The translations under genes were made by a program, and so were the position numbers. Shown here in pieces: positions 19,012 through 28,346 of a stretch of DNA of 64,000 bases. Position 1 is the first letter of the stretch. Every line of letters starts with the position of its first letter. The DNA is taken from positions 186,001-250,000 of the forward strand of contig JAPPFP010000009.1 in the NCBI GenBank assembly GCA_028877275.1. Direction: 5' to 3'. The DNA is from Acidobacteriota bacterium. Its GTDB lineage: Bacteria; Acidobacteriota; Thermoanaerobaculia; Multivoradales; Multivoraceae. The notes beneath the pieces were generated by a model. It made no database searches. It worked only from the letters and a program-made list of their open reading frames with translations, and was not told the DNA's origin.

Positions 19012-19910
19012 GCCCGGGCGGGCGCCGCCCCGGCAACCTCGGGGCGTGGGCGCAGGCGATTCGTCCGAAGACGCTGTGGGCGGCGCTGACGCCGGTCGTT
19101 GTCGGCAGCGCCTGTGCCATGTCCGTGTCGGGCTTCCGCTTCGGCCCGGCCCTGGCCGCGCTTGGCGTCGGGGTCTTCATCCAGATCGGCACGAACCTGT
19201 CGAACGACGTGCTCGACTTCGACCGCGGTGCCGATACGGAACGCCGGGTCGGGCCGGCGCGGGCGGTGCAGTCGGGGCTGCTCAGCCGCGGTCAGGTGTG
19301 GCTGGGGGCGTCGATCGCCTTCGGTCTCTGCATGGTCTGCGGCCTCTACCTGGCGGCAGTCGCGGGCTGGCCGGTGCTCGTCCTCGGCGCGGTCTCGATC
19401 GCGTCGGGACTGCTGTACACGGCCGGCCCCTGGGCGCTGGCCTACCTGGGCCTGGGCGATCTGTTCGTCTTTCTCTTCTTCGGTCTGGCCGCCGTGGTCG
19501 GAACGACGTACGTCCAGGCGCTCGAGGCGCCGGCCGTGGCCTGGTGGGCGGGGATCGCGGTCGGCGCGCTGGCGACGGCGATCCTCGTCGTGAACAACCT
19601 CCGCGACCGCGAGACGGACGCGGCAGCCGGCAAGCGGACGCTGGCAGTGCGCTTTGGCGCGCGCTTCACCCGGCTGGAGTACGCGGCGCTGCTCCTGGTC
19701 GGGCATGCCGCCGCCTTGCCGCTCGCCGTCCGGTTCGGTCCGTGGCCCATGCTGTCGTGGCTTTCCCTGCCGTTCGCGGTCGCCTTGCTGCGGTCGGTGT
19801 GGCGTAGCGAGGGCGCGGCCCTCAACGCGGCCCTCGCGGCGACCGCGCGCCTGCTCCTCCTGTTCGGCGTGCTCCTGTCGATCGGCATCGTTCTGGGGGC
19901 GCGGAACTGA
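19008..19910 (+). CDS. menA: 1,4-Dihydroxy-2-naphthoate polyprenyltransferase
   Basis: UbiA-superfamily integral membrane prenyltransferase, 300 residues with about eight or nine helices. It attaches the polyprenyl chain to DHNA. It contains [17 protein letters not shown] and the first aspartate motif [19 protein letters not shown]. The second motif is [22 protein letters not shown]. These are standard for MenA. The start overlaps the menB stop (ATGA), and the stop overlaps a CTG that probably starts menE. Confidence 0.95.
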   Translation: MSPGGRRPGNLGAWAQAIRPKTLWAALTPVVVGSACAMSVSGFRFGPALAALGVGVFIQIGTNLSNDVLDFDRGADTERRVGPARAVQSGLLSRGQVWLGASIAFGLCMVCGLYLAAVAGWPVLVLGAVSIASGLLYTAGPWALAYLGLGDLFVFLFFGLAAVVGTTYVQALEAPAVAWWAGIAVGALATAILVVNNLRDRETDAAAGKRTLAVRFGARFTRLEYAALLLVGHAAALPLAVRFGPWPMLSWLSLPFAVALLRSVWRSEGAALNAALAATARLLLLFGVLLSIGIVLGARN

Positions 19911-21343
19911 GCGGCGAACTGTCGGTTCGAGCGGCTACCCGCGAGGGGCGCGGGCCGGCGCTGGTTGACGGTGGCCACGAGGTCGGCTGGATGGAGCTCG
20001 CTCGGCGCGTGGATCGGACGCGGGACGCGCTACGGCGGCGTCTGGACGGCGTGACGGCGCCGGTCGTCGCTGTCGTGGGCGGCGCGGGACCTGAGGCAGT
20101 GGTCGCGCTTCTCGCACTGCTGGAGGACCGGGTTTCGTTCGTACTGATCCATCCCCGATGGACGCGGGCCGAACGCGACCGCGCGATCGCGCTGGCCGGG
20201 GCCAGCCTTCGCCTTGAGAGTGGTGGAGCCCTGGCGACCGTGCCGGCGGCTGCCGCGGTTGACAACCCGAGCCTCAGGCGGGGCGCCGGAATCGTCTTCA
20301 CGTCCGGTACGACGGGTCAGCCACGGGGCGCCGTTCTCAGTCGGGCGGCGTTTCGCGCCTCGGCTCGCGCGCACGCACGGGCCATGGGTTGGCGCGCCGA
20401 CGATCGCTGGCTTCTGAGCCTGCCCACGGCCCATGTGGGCGGGCTGATGATCGTTGTTCGTTGCCTCCATGCGCGACGGGCGGTGGTGGTGGGCGGGCGT
20501 CGGGCGGCCGGGAACTTCGAAGCAGGCGAGACTCTCCGGGTCGTGGAACGAGACCGGGTGACCCTCCTGTCCGTCGTGCCGACGATGCTCGCGCGGCTGC
20601 TTCGGACGACGAAGAGGCCGCCGCCGAGCCTGCGCGCCGTGCTCGTAGGCGGCGCCGGCGCTCCGACGGCGTTGATGGAGCAGGCTAGAGAACACGGTTG
20701 GCCGGTGTTCGCGACGTACGGGCTGACGGAGGCCTGTTCGCAGGTCGCGACGGAGCGGCCGGGCGAGCCGCCGGGAGGCGTGGGCACGCCGCTGCCTGGG
20801 GTCGAGGTGCGGGTTGCGGCTCCGGACGGCTCCGCGGGCACGATTCAGGTGCGGGGCGGCCCGCTGTTCGACGGCTATCTGGGCGCGGAGCCGGGCGCGC
20901 CGCTCGAACGGCCCTTCGAGGCGGACGGCTGGTTCGATACGGGCGACCTGGGCGCGATCGGCGAGGACGGCCGGCTCCGGGTCGTGGGTCGCCGCACGGA
21001 CCGGATCGTGACCGGCGGCGAGAACGTCGATCCGGCGGAAGTCGAAGCGGCCGTCGTGGAGTGGCCCGGAGCGGCGGACGTCTGCGTCGTCGGTCTGGAG
21101 GACGAGGAGTGGGGCGAGCAGGTGGGCGCCGTCCTGGTCCCGGCCGCCGGTTTCGAGGCGCTTGGCGGACTGGACGGACTGGGTCGGCACCTGGGTGGGC
21201 GTCTCGCCGGGTTCAAACGGCCGCGGTGCTGGAGTGTCGTGGATCGTCTACCCATGGCCGCTTCCGGCAAGGTGGACCGAAGTGCCTGCGCTCGACTCCT
21301 GGTCGAGTCACCGAGCCAGCGGGCGGGGGAGGCCGAGCAATGA
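19907..21343 (+). CDS. menE: o-Succinylbenzoate-CoA ligase, probable CTG start
   Basis: ANL-superfamily adenylating enzyme that activates OSB with ATP and CoA. It contains IVFTSGTTGQPRGAVLSRAAF (P-loop), LLSLPTAHVGGLMIVVRCL, YGLTEACSQVAT, GWFDTGDLG, GRRTDRIVTGGENVDPAEVE and the C-terminal lysine block PMAASGKVDRS. The first ATG in frame is 19991 (450 residues). However, the codons before it read GPALVDGGHEVGW and then MELARRVD, which matches the usual ANL N-terminal strand pair, so the true start must be upstream. The only stop-free start-like codon with operon-style spacing is CTG 19907, overlapping the menA stop as CTGA (478 residues). The gene is secure; the start is an inference. Confidence 0.92.
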   Translation: MSGELSVRAATREGRGPALVDGGHEVGWMELARRVDRTRDALRRRLDGVTAPVVAVVGGAGPEAVVALLALLEDRVSFVLIHPRWTRAERDRAIALAGASLRLESGGALATVPAAAAVDNPSLRRGAGIVFTSGTTGQPRGAVLSRAAFRASARAHARAMGWRADDRWLLSLPTAHVGGLMIVVRCLHARRAVVVGGRRAAGNFEAGETLRVVERDRVTLLSVVPTMLARLLRTTKRPPPSLRAVLVGGAGAPTALMEQAREHGWPVFATYGLTEACSQVATERPGEPPGGVGTPLPGVEVRVAAPDGSAGTIQVRGGPLFDGYLGAEPGAPLERPFEADGWFDTGDLGAIGEDGRLRVVGRRTDRIVTGGENVDPAEVEAAVVEWPGAADVCVVGLEDEEWGEQVGAVLVPAAGFEALGGLDGLGRHLGGRLAGFKRPRCWSVVDRLPMAASGKVDRSACARLLVESPSQRAGEAEQ

Positions 21344-22728
21344 CCGTCGACGCCGCGGTGGCGGAGTTCCAGGACCGGCTCGACCTCGAGCGGCGGCTCC
21401 GGCCCTTCGAGCCGCTTCGCTATCGGGCGAGCGAGGCGGGAACCAGGGCCGTTCACCTGGACGACTTCGCGGCGATTCCGTTCCTGGACGGTGTGACGGG
21501 CGTCGAGCACTACCAGCACCGGGCCCGTCTGAGAGCGCGGGGAGGCGACTGCTATGTGGCGTCGACGCCCGCGTCGGCCGGCTACGAGCGCTACTGCCGG
21601 GAAGTCCTCGGCCTCGGCGGCGTGGAACTCCTGCCCGTCGACCCTGGCGGCGACCGGCTGGCGATCGCCCGCGCCTGCATGGAGAACCGCGCGCTCCTGG
21701 AACGGCTGGGCGTGCTGGCCCGCCGCGGCGGCCTCGTCGTTGAGCCCTTCCTCGGCACGGAGGCGATCTGGGAGCTCGCGGCGGCCGTTGCCGCCGGGGC
21801 CGGCGCCCCGGTACGGGTGCTGGCGCCGCCACCGCCGGTGACCTGGATCGCCAACGACAAGGGGAACTTCGAGGATCTCGTCACCGCGGTCCTCGGTCCC
21901 GGCTTCTTCCCCGAGAGCCGCCGGTCGGCTTCTGCGGAAGGGCTTGCGCGGGCGCTGCTCGAGCTCTCGGAAGCGGGGCCATCCGTTGCGCTCAAGCGGC
22001 TGCGCTGCGCTTCGGCGATGGGCAACGAGGTGTTCGACTCCGAGGCGCTCCGTCGCCACGGACTCCGGGGCGTCCTGGACATCGTCCGGGGTTTCCTCGA
22101 GAGGACGGGGTGGAAGGGCGACGAGGACGTGCTCGCAGTGTGCTGGGAGCGGGCGACGTCCTCGCCTTCGACGCAGTGGTGGCTGCCGCCGCCTGGCGGC
22201 GGCGAGCCGATTCTCGGTGGCGTCTACGAGCAGATTCTGGCCGGTAAGGAGGGCGTCTTCGTCGGCAGCCGGCCGAGCGGACTCGCGACGGAAACGGAGC
22301 GGCGGATCGTGTCCCAGTCAGGCCAGGTGGCGGACGCGCTACAAGGTCTGGGCTACGTCGGCCGTTGTTCGTTCGACCACCTGGTGCTGCCGGACGGGCG
22401 GGTCGTGTTCACGGAGTGCAACGGACGCTGGGGCGGCACCAGCACGCCGATGAACCTGGTCGACCGGCTCCACCCGGGGGGCCGGCCGCCGTACCAGGCG
22501 CAGGACTTCGTCCACCCGGACCTCATCGGGCTGACCTTCCGGCAACTCCTGGCGCGGCTTGGCGACACCGTGCTTGACCGCGGTCCAGCGGCGGGCCGGT
22601 TCCTTCTCTACAACGTGGGACCGCTGGAGCAGTTCGGCAAGTTCGACGTCGTCGCGCTGGGCTCGAGTCGCGCCCACGTCGAGGAACTGATGACTCGGGA
22701 GCTGCCGCGCCGCCTCGGGGTGTCCTGA
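21340..22728 (+). CDS. ATP-grasp-like protein at the end of the men operon
   Basis: 462-residue protein of unassigned function. The C-terminal half has ATP-grasp hallmarks. ANDKGNFEDLV and ALKRLRCASAMGNEVF carry the nucleotide-binding lysines. SFDHLVLPDGRVVFTECNGRWGG carries the metal-ligand E359 and N361. The N-terminal 200 residues look like a pre-ATP-grasp domain (Rossmann-like, YVASTPASAGYERY). ATP-grasp enzymes join a carboxylate to an amine, thiol or alcohol through an acyl phosphate. The ATG overlaps the menE stop (ATGA), so it is translated with the menaquinone enzymes, yet no known menaquinone step needs such a ligase. The nearest description I can offer is PGM1-like peptide ligase, with low certainty. 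Confidence 0.8.
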   Translation: MTVDAAVAEFQDRLDLERRLRPFEPLRYRASEAGTRAVHLDDFAAIPFLDGVTGVEHYQHRARLRARGGDCYVASTPASAGYERYCREVLGLGGVELLPVDPGGDRLAIARACMENRALLERLGVLARRGGLVVEPFLGTEAIWELAAAVAAGAGAPVRVLAPPPPVTWIANDKGNFEDLVTAVLGPGFFPESRRSASAEGLARALLELSEAGPSVALKRLRCASAMGNEVFDSEALRRHGLRGVLDIVRGFLERTGWKGDEDVLAVCWERATSSPSTQWWLPPPGGGEPILGGVYEQILAGKEGVFVGSRPSGLATETERRIVSQSGQVADALQGLGYVGRCSFDHLVLPDGRVVFTECNGRWGGTSTPMNLVDRLHPGGRPPYQAQDFVHPDLIGLTFRQLLARLGDTVLDRGPAAGRFLLYNVGPLEQFGKFDVVALGSSRAHVEELMTRELPRRLGVS

Positions 22729-22744
22729 CCGCGGCCCAGCGGCG

Positions 22745-23068
22745 TCAGACAGGGTCGCCGTCGCTGCGGAGGCTGCGGTCGAGCGCCTCGCTCATCTGGC
22801 GCAGACGCTCCGCCTCGGCGTGCGACAGCACGCCGCCGTCCTGGCAGGCCTCGATCGTCGAGGTCATCTCGTTCAACCGATCGAGCGCCTCGTCGGACGC
22901 ACCGCGACGCTCCGGCGACGCGTGAGCCGCCGCGAACAGGAGTGTCGATAGCGTCAGGGCAAGTCGGCGCAGACGCTGCCGCGGCGGCGCAGGGACGGAC
23001 TCCGGCTCGGCGGTCGCGTCGTAGATGTCCGCCAGCAGGATGCGCGAGATCGCGTATGCGTCCTTCAT
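22745..23068 (-). CDS. Small membrane protein of unknown function
   Basis: 107 residues. A cytoplasmic-looking N-terminus with a proline-rich stretch precedes one hydrophobic helix (LALTLSTLLFAAAHA, about 36-50). A charged helical tail follows (DEALDRLNEMTSTIEAC, SHAEAERLRQMSEALDRSL) that could form a coiled coil. AGGA precedes the ATG. It converges on the men operon with a 16-base gap and lies 60 bases downstream of apaH's end on the same strand. No family is recognised. Confidence 0.6.
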   Translation of the reverse strand: MKDAYAISRILLADIYDATAEPESVPAPPRQRLRRLALTLSTLLFAAAHASPERRGASDEALDRLNEMTSTIEACQDGGVLSHAEAERLRQMSEALDRSLRSDGDPV

Positions 23069-23128
23069 CTTCCTAGTCGCTTTCCCCGAAGGTCCGGTGC
23101 CCCATACCGGCTCGGGAGCCTCTATTGG

Positions 23129-23947
23129 TTACAACGAACGGGAAGCCCGGTTGGTTTCCGGGTTTCGATCAACCATCTTCTCCTGCAGCACGTGACGGGC
23201 ATCGTCCAGGCGTACGGCCGTCAGCTTGCCGCCCCAGACGCAGCCGCTGTCGAGAGCGATCAGGCCGGGACGCAGGCGCAGACGCAGACCGAGGGCGGCC
23301 CAATGACCGACGACCGCCGTATGGTCCGGACAGCCTCGGGGTTCCACGTCGAACCAGGGCTGGAGGCAACGCGGCGCTTCCTCGAGCCCGCCGTTGTAAT
23401 CGTGGGGCCGGCCCTTCCGGTCGAGCATCCGGGCGCGGGTGAACGTGACCAGCGACATCTTTTCCCGCCGGTACAGCAGTCGCGTCGCCTCCGGGCCCTG
23501 AAGCTGCCGTTGGAGCCCCCTGGCTGCGGTGGCGGCGTCCTCTCGGGACCAACCTGGTCGCAGTCCTGCGTGCACGAGGACGTAGTCGCGGCCGGCGACC
23601 CGTTCGAAGTGGACGAAGGGACGCCGGCGTAGCCAGTCGATCAGCTCGGGTGCTTCCGCAGCCTCGCGGACCTTGTTCAGGGTGTCGCGCGGTCTTTCGC
23701 CGGCGACTCCAAGATGGCGGGCGATCAGATGCAGGTCGTGGTTTCCGAGCACGACCTGGAAGCGATCGCCCATCTCCTCGTCCAGCGAGCGCGCCCACCG
23801 GAGCACCTCGAGCGAGCACGGCCCTCTGTTTACGAGATCGCCGACCATCCAGAGGCGGTCCCTCCGAACGTCGAGATCCATCCGGCCGAGCAGGGCCTGG
23901 AGCGTCCGGTAGCAGCCATGGACGTCGCCGATCGCCCAGGTTGCCAC
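23129..23947 (-). CDS. apaH: Symmetrical bis(5'-nucleosyl)-tetraphosphatase
   Basis: 272-residue calcineurin-like phosphoesterase that splits Ap4A into two ADP and removes Np4 caps from RNA. Metal motifs are intact: IGDVHGCY (9-16 region), WMVGDLVNRGPCS, VLGNHDLHLIA and YVLVHAGLRPGW, then GHWAALG and LDSGCVWGGKLTAV. Length matches ApaH. GTG start with AGGA upstream; it begins 21 bases after the serine hydrolase gene on the same strand. Confidence 0.94.
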   Translation of the reverse strand: MATWAIGDVHGCYRTLQALLGRMDLDVRRDRLWMVGDLVNRGPCSLEVLRWARSLDEEMGDRFQVVLGNHDLHLIARHLGVAGERPRDTLNKVREAAEAPELIDWLRRRPFVHFERVAGRDYVLVHAGLRPGWSREDAATAARGLQRQLQGPEATRLLYRREKMSLVTFTRARMLDRKGRPHDYNGGLEEAPRCLQPWFDVEPRGCPDHTAVVGHWAALGLRLRLRPGLIALDSGCVWGGKLTAVRLDDARHVLQEKMVDRNPETNRASRSL

Positions 23948-23968
23948 CGGAGTTCCTGAACGCCGGCC

Positions 23969-25288
23969 CTAGTCGACGATGGCCTGGTAGGTCAGGCTCT
24001 GAAGATCCTGCCGGATGTTCAGGTGGGTGTAGGGCCGGACCTGGGTCATCAGGATGCCGATCAGTTCCTCTTCGGGATCGACCCAAAAGACGGTGCAGAA
24101 CGCTCCGCCCCAGGAGTAGGACCCGACCGAGGCCGGCATCGCCGAGGCGCCCTTGTCGGTCACGACGCTGTATCCGAGGCCGAAGCCGTATCCGGGACCG
24201 CGCAGCCAGAGGCCGTGGTCGCCGGTGTGGTTCGACGTCATCAGTTCGACCGTCTTGCGGCCGAGGACGCGCTCGCCGTCCAGCTCGCCGCCGTTCAGCA
24301 TCATCTGGTGGAAGCGGTAGTAGTCGGCCGCGGTGGAGACGAGGCCCCCGGAACCGCTGAAGTACCTGTGGGGCTCGCGCACGTGCCGGGCGTTCACGTT
24401 CGGCGCCTCGGTGAGGACGATCCTGCCGTCCTCGCCCGGCCGGTAGAGCGCGGCGAAGCGGCCGACCTTCGCTTCCGGCAGGTAGAAGTACGTGTCGACC
24501 ATGCCCAGCGGCCCGAAGATGCGCTCCTTCAGGTACTCGTCCAGCGTCTGGCCCGACAGCACCTCGACCATTCGGCCAACGACGTCGACGGACGGGCCGT
24601 ACTGCCAGGCGTCGCCCGGGTGGAACTCCAGCGGCAGCTCCGCGAGGGCGGTGACGAAGTCGCCGACTGTCCACTCCGGGTCCCGGTTGTTGCGCAGCTT
24701 CGCGTACTCGGCGCCGAGCAGTCCGCGGTAGCTGTTCGCGAAGCCGGCGGTGTGGGTCAGGATGTGCTGGACGGTGACCGGACGGGCTGCCTGGACCAGC
24801 TTGTAGGGGGCGCCCAGGTACTCGTCGGCGTCGGGCACTGTCGCGACCTGCATCTCGGCGAACTCGGGCAGGTACTTCGCGATCGGATCGCGAAGCTGGA
24901 ACCGGCCCTCCTCGTACAGGGTCATCAGCGCGACGGAAGCGATCGGCTTGGTCATCGAGGCGATCCGGAAGATCGTGTCCCGGGTCATCGGGGCGCCTTC
25001 CTCCGGCCAGCGCTCGCCCTGGGCCTGGAAGTGGACGACCTTGCCGCGGCGCGCGACGAGGGTGACCGTACCGGCGACCTGCCCGCGGTCGATGTAGGCG
25101 CCGATCGCCTCGGAGAGCCGCTCGAGACGTTCGCTCGACATGCCGGCGCTCTCCGGTTCGGCGATCGGCAGCGGAGACGCCGCCGTCTGGTCGGCGGCGG
25201 CAGGAGGCGCACCCGCGGCTCCGGTTGGCAGCAGCGTCAGGAGGGTGAGCAGGAAGGCGAACGGGCCGGTGGGACGATTGAGGTTCAT
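23969..25288 (-). CDS. Secreted serine hydrolase (class C beta-lactamase-like)
   Basis: 439-residue exported enzyme of the beta-lactamase/transpeptidase-like (EstB) family. Signal peptide 1-27 (FAFLLTLLTLLPTGAAGA). The SxxK motif is in IASMTKPIASVA. The YxN-like position is WQYGPSVDVVG, and the KTG equivalent is SYSWGGAF. ILTHTAGFANSYRG is also typical. Such proteins are usually esterases or peptidases rather than true beta-lactamases, and the WGG instead of KTG supports that. It lies 16 bases downstream of the M28 peptidase gene, so the two are probably one operon of exported hydrolases with apaH trailing. Confidence 0.9.
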   Translation of the reverse strand: MNLNRPTGPFAFLLTLLTLLPTGAAGAPPAAADQTAASPLPIAEPESAGMSSERLERLSEAIGAYIDRGQVAGTVTLVARRGKVVHFQAQGERWPEEGAPMTRDTIFRIASMTKPIASVALMTLYEEGRFQLRDPIAKYLPEFAEMQVATVPDADEYLGAPYKLVQAARPVTVQHILTHTAGFANSYRGLLGAEYAKLRNNRDPEWTVGDFVTALAELPLEFHPGDAWQYGPSVDVVGRMVEVLSGQTLDEYLKERIFGPLGMVDTYFYLPEAKVGRFAALYRPGEDGRIVLTEAPNVNARHVREPHRYFSGSGGLVSTAADYYRFHQMMLNGGELDGERVLGRKTVELMTSNHTGDHGLWLRGPGYGFGLGYSVVTDKGASAMPASVGSYSWGGAFCTVFWVDPEEELIGILMTQVRPYTHLNIRQDLQSLTYQAIVD

Positions 25289-25304
25289 CGGGGCCTCCTT
25301 GGGC

Positions 25305-28178
25305 TCAGCGTCTCGCTCTGGGCGTCAGCGTCGTTGTGTGACGCTCGCCGTCGCGCAGGTAGACGACTTCGATCGATTCGTCGATCTTCACCGCGTCGAG
25401 GGCGTAGGTGTAGTCGTAGATGTTGGCGATCTTCTGGCCGGCGAACTCGACGACGACGTCGCCGGCCTCAAGGCCGGCCTCGGCGGCCGGGCCTCCCTCC
25501 ATCACGCCGCCCAGCAACAGGCCTTCCACTTCGCTCGCGTAGTCCGGGATGGTGCCGGTGTAGGCGCGCACGGTGTCGCGGCTGCCGCCCTGCTGAAGGG
25601 TTCGCTCGACCCTGGCGAACTCGAGCGGCTCGGCCTGGTTCGCGGCGCGGCGCGTGAGCAGGGCGGCGAAGCGGGCCACGCGCTCCAGGTCGTCGTAGTT
25701 GATGCGATCCGCCGTGTCGGTCGGCCGGTGGTAGTCCTCGTGGGAGCCGCTGAACAGGTTGACGGTCGGGATGCCGGCGCCGTTGAAGCTCGAGGTGTCG
25801 GTCGGCAGGTACGGGTCGGTCTGCATGCCGAGGTCGAACCCAACCGGAACATTGGCGGCTTCAACCAGGCCTGCCCAGTCGGGACTCGAGCCGACCGCCT
25901 GGACGGTCAGCCGGTTCTCGCGGACCCGGCCGACCATGTCCAGGTTCACGTAGGCAGCGATCTGATCGGCCGGTATGACGGCGTCGTCGACGAAGTCCGC
26001 CGAACCCAGCAGCCCCAGTTCCTCACCGGACCAGAAGGCGAGCGCGACGTTTCGGTCGTGACCCATCTCGCGCAACTGGCGCGCGGCCGCGAGCACCGCC
26101 GCCGTGCCCGAGGCGTTGTCGTCGGCGCCGAGGTGAATGGCGTCCTTCTCGTCCGGCCGCGCCAGCGAGTTGCCGCCGCGGCCCCGGCCGAGGTGGTCGT
26201 AGTGCGCGCCGACGACGACCCATGGCTTGGCGAGGCCCTCCGCCTTGCCGCCGGGCAGGACGGCGACGACGTTCCGCGCCGTGCTGCGCTCCCGCTCGAT
26301 CGCCGTCTTCAGGGTGACGCGGACACCCGGAAGCTGGAACCCCGCGTTGTGCGGGTTGCCGTCGTCAAAGCTCTTCTGGATCTCCTCGAGTCCGCGGCCG
26401 GTGCCGGCAAACAGGGCGTTCGCGGCATCTGCGCCGATGCTGGCGGCGGCGACGCCGGAGCCGGCCGCGGCGGTGTCGAAGGCCATCGGGATCGTCTCGC
26501 CGGCGTTCGGCGAACGCGGCCCGGTCAGGACCAGGAGCCCCACGGCGCCCGCTTCCCGCGCCGTCAACGCCTTGTAGCGGAGTCCCGAGTAGCGATTGAG
26601 GATGGAACGCGCCTCGCCCTCGAGGTCCTCGGGGACGTAGCGCAGGACGACGGCGATCTTGCCGCTGACATCGAGCGTGGCGTAGCTGTCGTAGCCGAAG
26701 TCCTGGGAGTCCGGTACGCGGATGCCGTAGCCGGCGAACACCACCTCGCCTTCGACTTCGGTCGAATCGGAGAAGCCGAGGGCCTGGATCTGGGTGTGGT
26801 CGCTGAACGCGGCGGCGCCGTCTTCGGTCTCGATGCGGATGGTCGATCCCGTATCGCGGGCGCCGGAGGTGAACTCGAAGTCGAGCAGCAGATCGTCCTC
26901 GCCGGGCAGCGGCTCGGCGCCGAGCGCGGCAAGCTGCCCGGCCAGGTACGCGGCCGCCCGCTGCTCGCCTTCCGTGCCCGTGAGGCGGCCTCCGAACTCG
27001 GGCGAGGCGAGGGTGGTGACGTGGCTTTCGAGCGCGGATCGTGGATCGGCCGGCGGGCCAGAAGCTTCGCGGTCCGGGGAGGCGGCGAGGGCCGCCAGCG
27101 CGGCCTCGTGGTTCCAGTCGGCGATGTAGAGCTGGCCGCCGTCGCCGCCGTGGCGGCTGGAAGTCCAGACGAGCCGCCGGCCGTCCGGCGACGGAACGGG
27201 CAGGCCGTCGAAGCGGTCGGTGTAGGTGACCCGGACCGGTTCCTTCGTCCCTTCCGTGTCGACGATGAAGACCTCGAAGTTCTCGAAACCGAGCTTGTTC
27301 GACGCGAAGAAGATGTACTGCCCTGAGGGGTGCTGGTACGGGGCCCAGCTCATCGCTTCGAAGTCCGTCAACTGCCGCTGGTCGGAGCCGTCGGGGTTCA
27401 TCGACCAGACGTCGGCGATCAGGCCGTCCTCGCTGAAGCGTCGCCAGACGATGCGGGAACCGTCGGCGAAGAAGAAGGGGCCGCCGTCGTACCCGGGCAC
27501 GTTCGTGAGCCGGGTCTGTTCGCTGCCGTCGGCGCGCATGACGTAGATCTCGCCGAAGTAGGCGGGGTCGACCTCGAGCAGGTTCTCTTCGCGCTCGGAG
27601 AGTCTTCGGTTGAAGGCGTCCCGCGTGGAGGCGAAGACGATCCACTCGCCGTCCGGGGAGTAGGCGCCCTCGGCGTCGTAACCGCGCGCGTCCGTCAGGC
27701 GGCCCGGCTCGCCACCGGCCATCGGCACGGTGTAGATGTCCATCTCCGGGTCGTAGTCCCAGGCATAGCGCCGCTCCTGGCCCGAGGCGCGGAAGTCGAG
27801 TTCCTGCCGTTGCAGTTCGGCCGAGCGGGGGTCGTGATGGGTCGATCCGTACAGGATCTCGGTACCGTCTGGACGAATGAAGGCGCAGGTGGTCTTGCCG
27901 ATTCCGGTCGAGACTTCGCGGGTGTCGCCGGTGGCCAGATCGAGCAGGTAGATCTGGTAGAACGGATTCTCGGGTCGCCGTTCGCTCTGGAACACGAGCA
28001 GCCCGCCGTCGGCGGAGAAGTAGCCCTCGCCTGAGCGCCTGCCCTCGTAGATCAGACGCCGGGTTCGTTCCAGGAACGTGCCTTCCTCGAGCTCGCCGTC
28101 CGAGGCTTGGACCGGGGCGGCGCTGACGGCGAGAGCCACCGCTAGCAGTGCGGCGGTTACGGACTGAAGTCTCGGCAC
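25305..28178 (-). CDS. Exported TolB-propeller/M28 aminopeptidase/PDZ fusion
   Basis: 957 residues in three parts behind a signal peptide (1-25, cleavage after VQAS). Residues about 35-370 form a TolB/WD40-like propeller with repeated SPDG/RPDG/ADGS blades. Residues about 385-850 are an M28 metallopeptidase with an inserted PA-like domain. Metal ligands are in VVGAHYDHLG, HLGADDNASGTAA, WSGEELGLLG and LDMVGR; the last His is in NLFSGSHEDYHRPTD. Residues about 870-957 are a PDZ domain (GGVMEGGPAAEAGLEAGDVV). GTG start with GGGAG at eight bases. M28 enzymes remove N-terminal amino acids. The propeller and PDZ probably gate or recruit peptides. Confidence 0.92.
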   Translation of the reverse strand: MPRLQSVTAALLAVALAVSAAPVQASDGELEEGTFLERTRRLIYEGRRSGEGYFSADGGLLVFQSERRPENPFYQIYLLDLATGDTREVSTGIGKTTCAFIRPDGTEILYGSTHHDPRSAELQRQELDFRASGQERRYAWDYDPEMDIYTVPMAGGEPGRLTDARGYDAEGAYSPDGEWIVFASTRDAFNRRLSEREENLLEVDPAYFGEIYVMRADGSEQTRLTNVPGYDGGPFFFADGSRIVWRRFSEDGLIADVWSMNPDGSDQRQLTDFEAMSWAPYQHPSGQYIFFASNKLGFENFEVFIVDTEGTKEPVRVTYTDRFDGLPVPSPDGRRLVWTSSRHGGDGGQLYIADWNHEAALAALAASPDREASGPPADPRSALESHVTTLASPEFGGRLTGTEGEQRAAAYLAGQLAALGAEPLPGEDDLLLDFEFTSGARDTGSTIRIETEDGAAAFSDHTQIQALGFSDSTEVEGEVVFAGYGIRVPDSQDFGYDSYATLDVSGKIAVVLRYVPEDLEGEARSILNRYSGLRYKALTAREAGAVGLLVLTGPRSPNAGETIPMAFDTAAAGSGVAAASIGADAANALFAGTGRGLEEIQKSFDDGNPHNAGFQLPGVRVTLKTAIERERSTARNVVAVLPGGKAEGLAKPWVVVGAHYDHLGRGRGGNSLARPDEKDAIHLGADDNASGTAAVLAAARQLREMGHDRNVALAFWSGEELGLLGSADFVDDAVIPADQIAAYVNLDMVGRVRENRLTVQAVGSSPDWAGLVEAANVPVGFDLGMQTDPYLPTDTSSFNGAGIPTVNLFSGSHEDYHRPTDTADRINYDDLERVARFAALLTRRAANQAEPLEFARVERTLQQGGSRDTVRAYTGTIPDYASEVEGLLLGGVMEGGPAAEAGLEAGDVVVEFAGQKIANIYDYTYALDAVKIDESIEVVYLRDGERHTTTLTPRARR

Positions 28179-28346
28179 GATGGATCTCCCTCGCCAGTTC
28201 TCGACGGGCCTGCGAGGCCAGGAGATCCCGCCGCGGAACGAAGTCGGGCGAGTCTACTAACGGTGCTCGCACACGCCGGGATCCGTGCCATACTCAGGAG
28301 GCCATCTCGCCGGTTCTCCGGGGCGCCTCGTTGGAGGCAAAGGGAC

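Noticed and set aside
23969..25288. Antibiotic-resistance beta-lactamase
   Set aside because: The SxxK motif is present but the KTG position is WGG, as in esterase-like members; a resistance role is not supported.
25140..27326. 728-codon plus-strand frame opposite the M28 gene
   Set aside because: Val/Gly/Arg-rich shadow of a strongly conserved peptidase; no recognisable fold.
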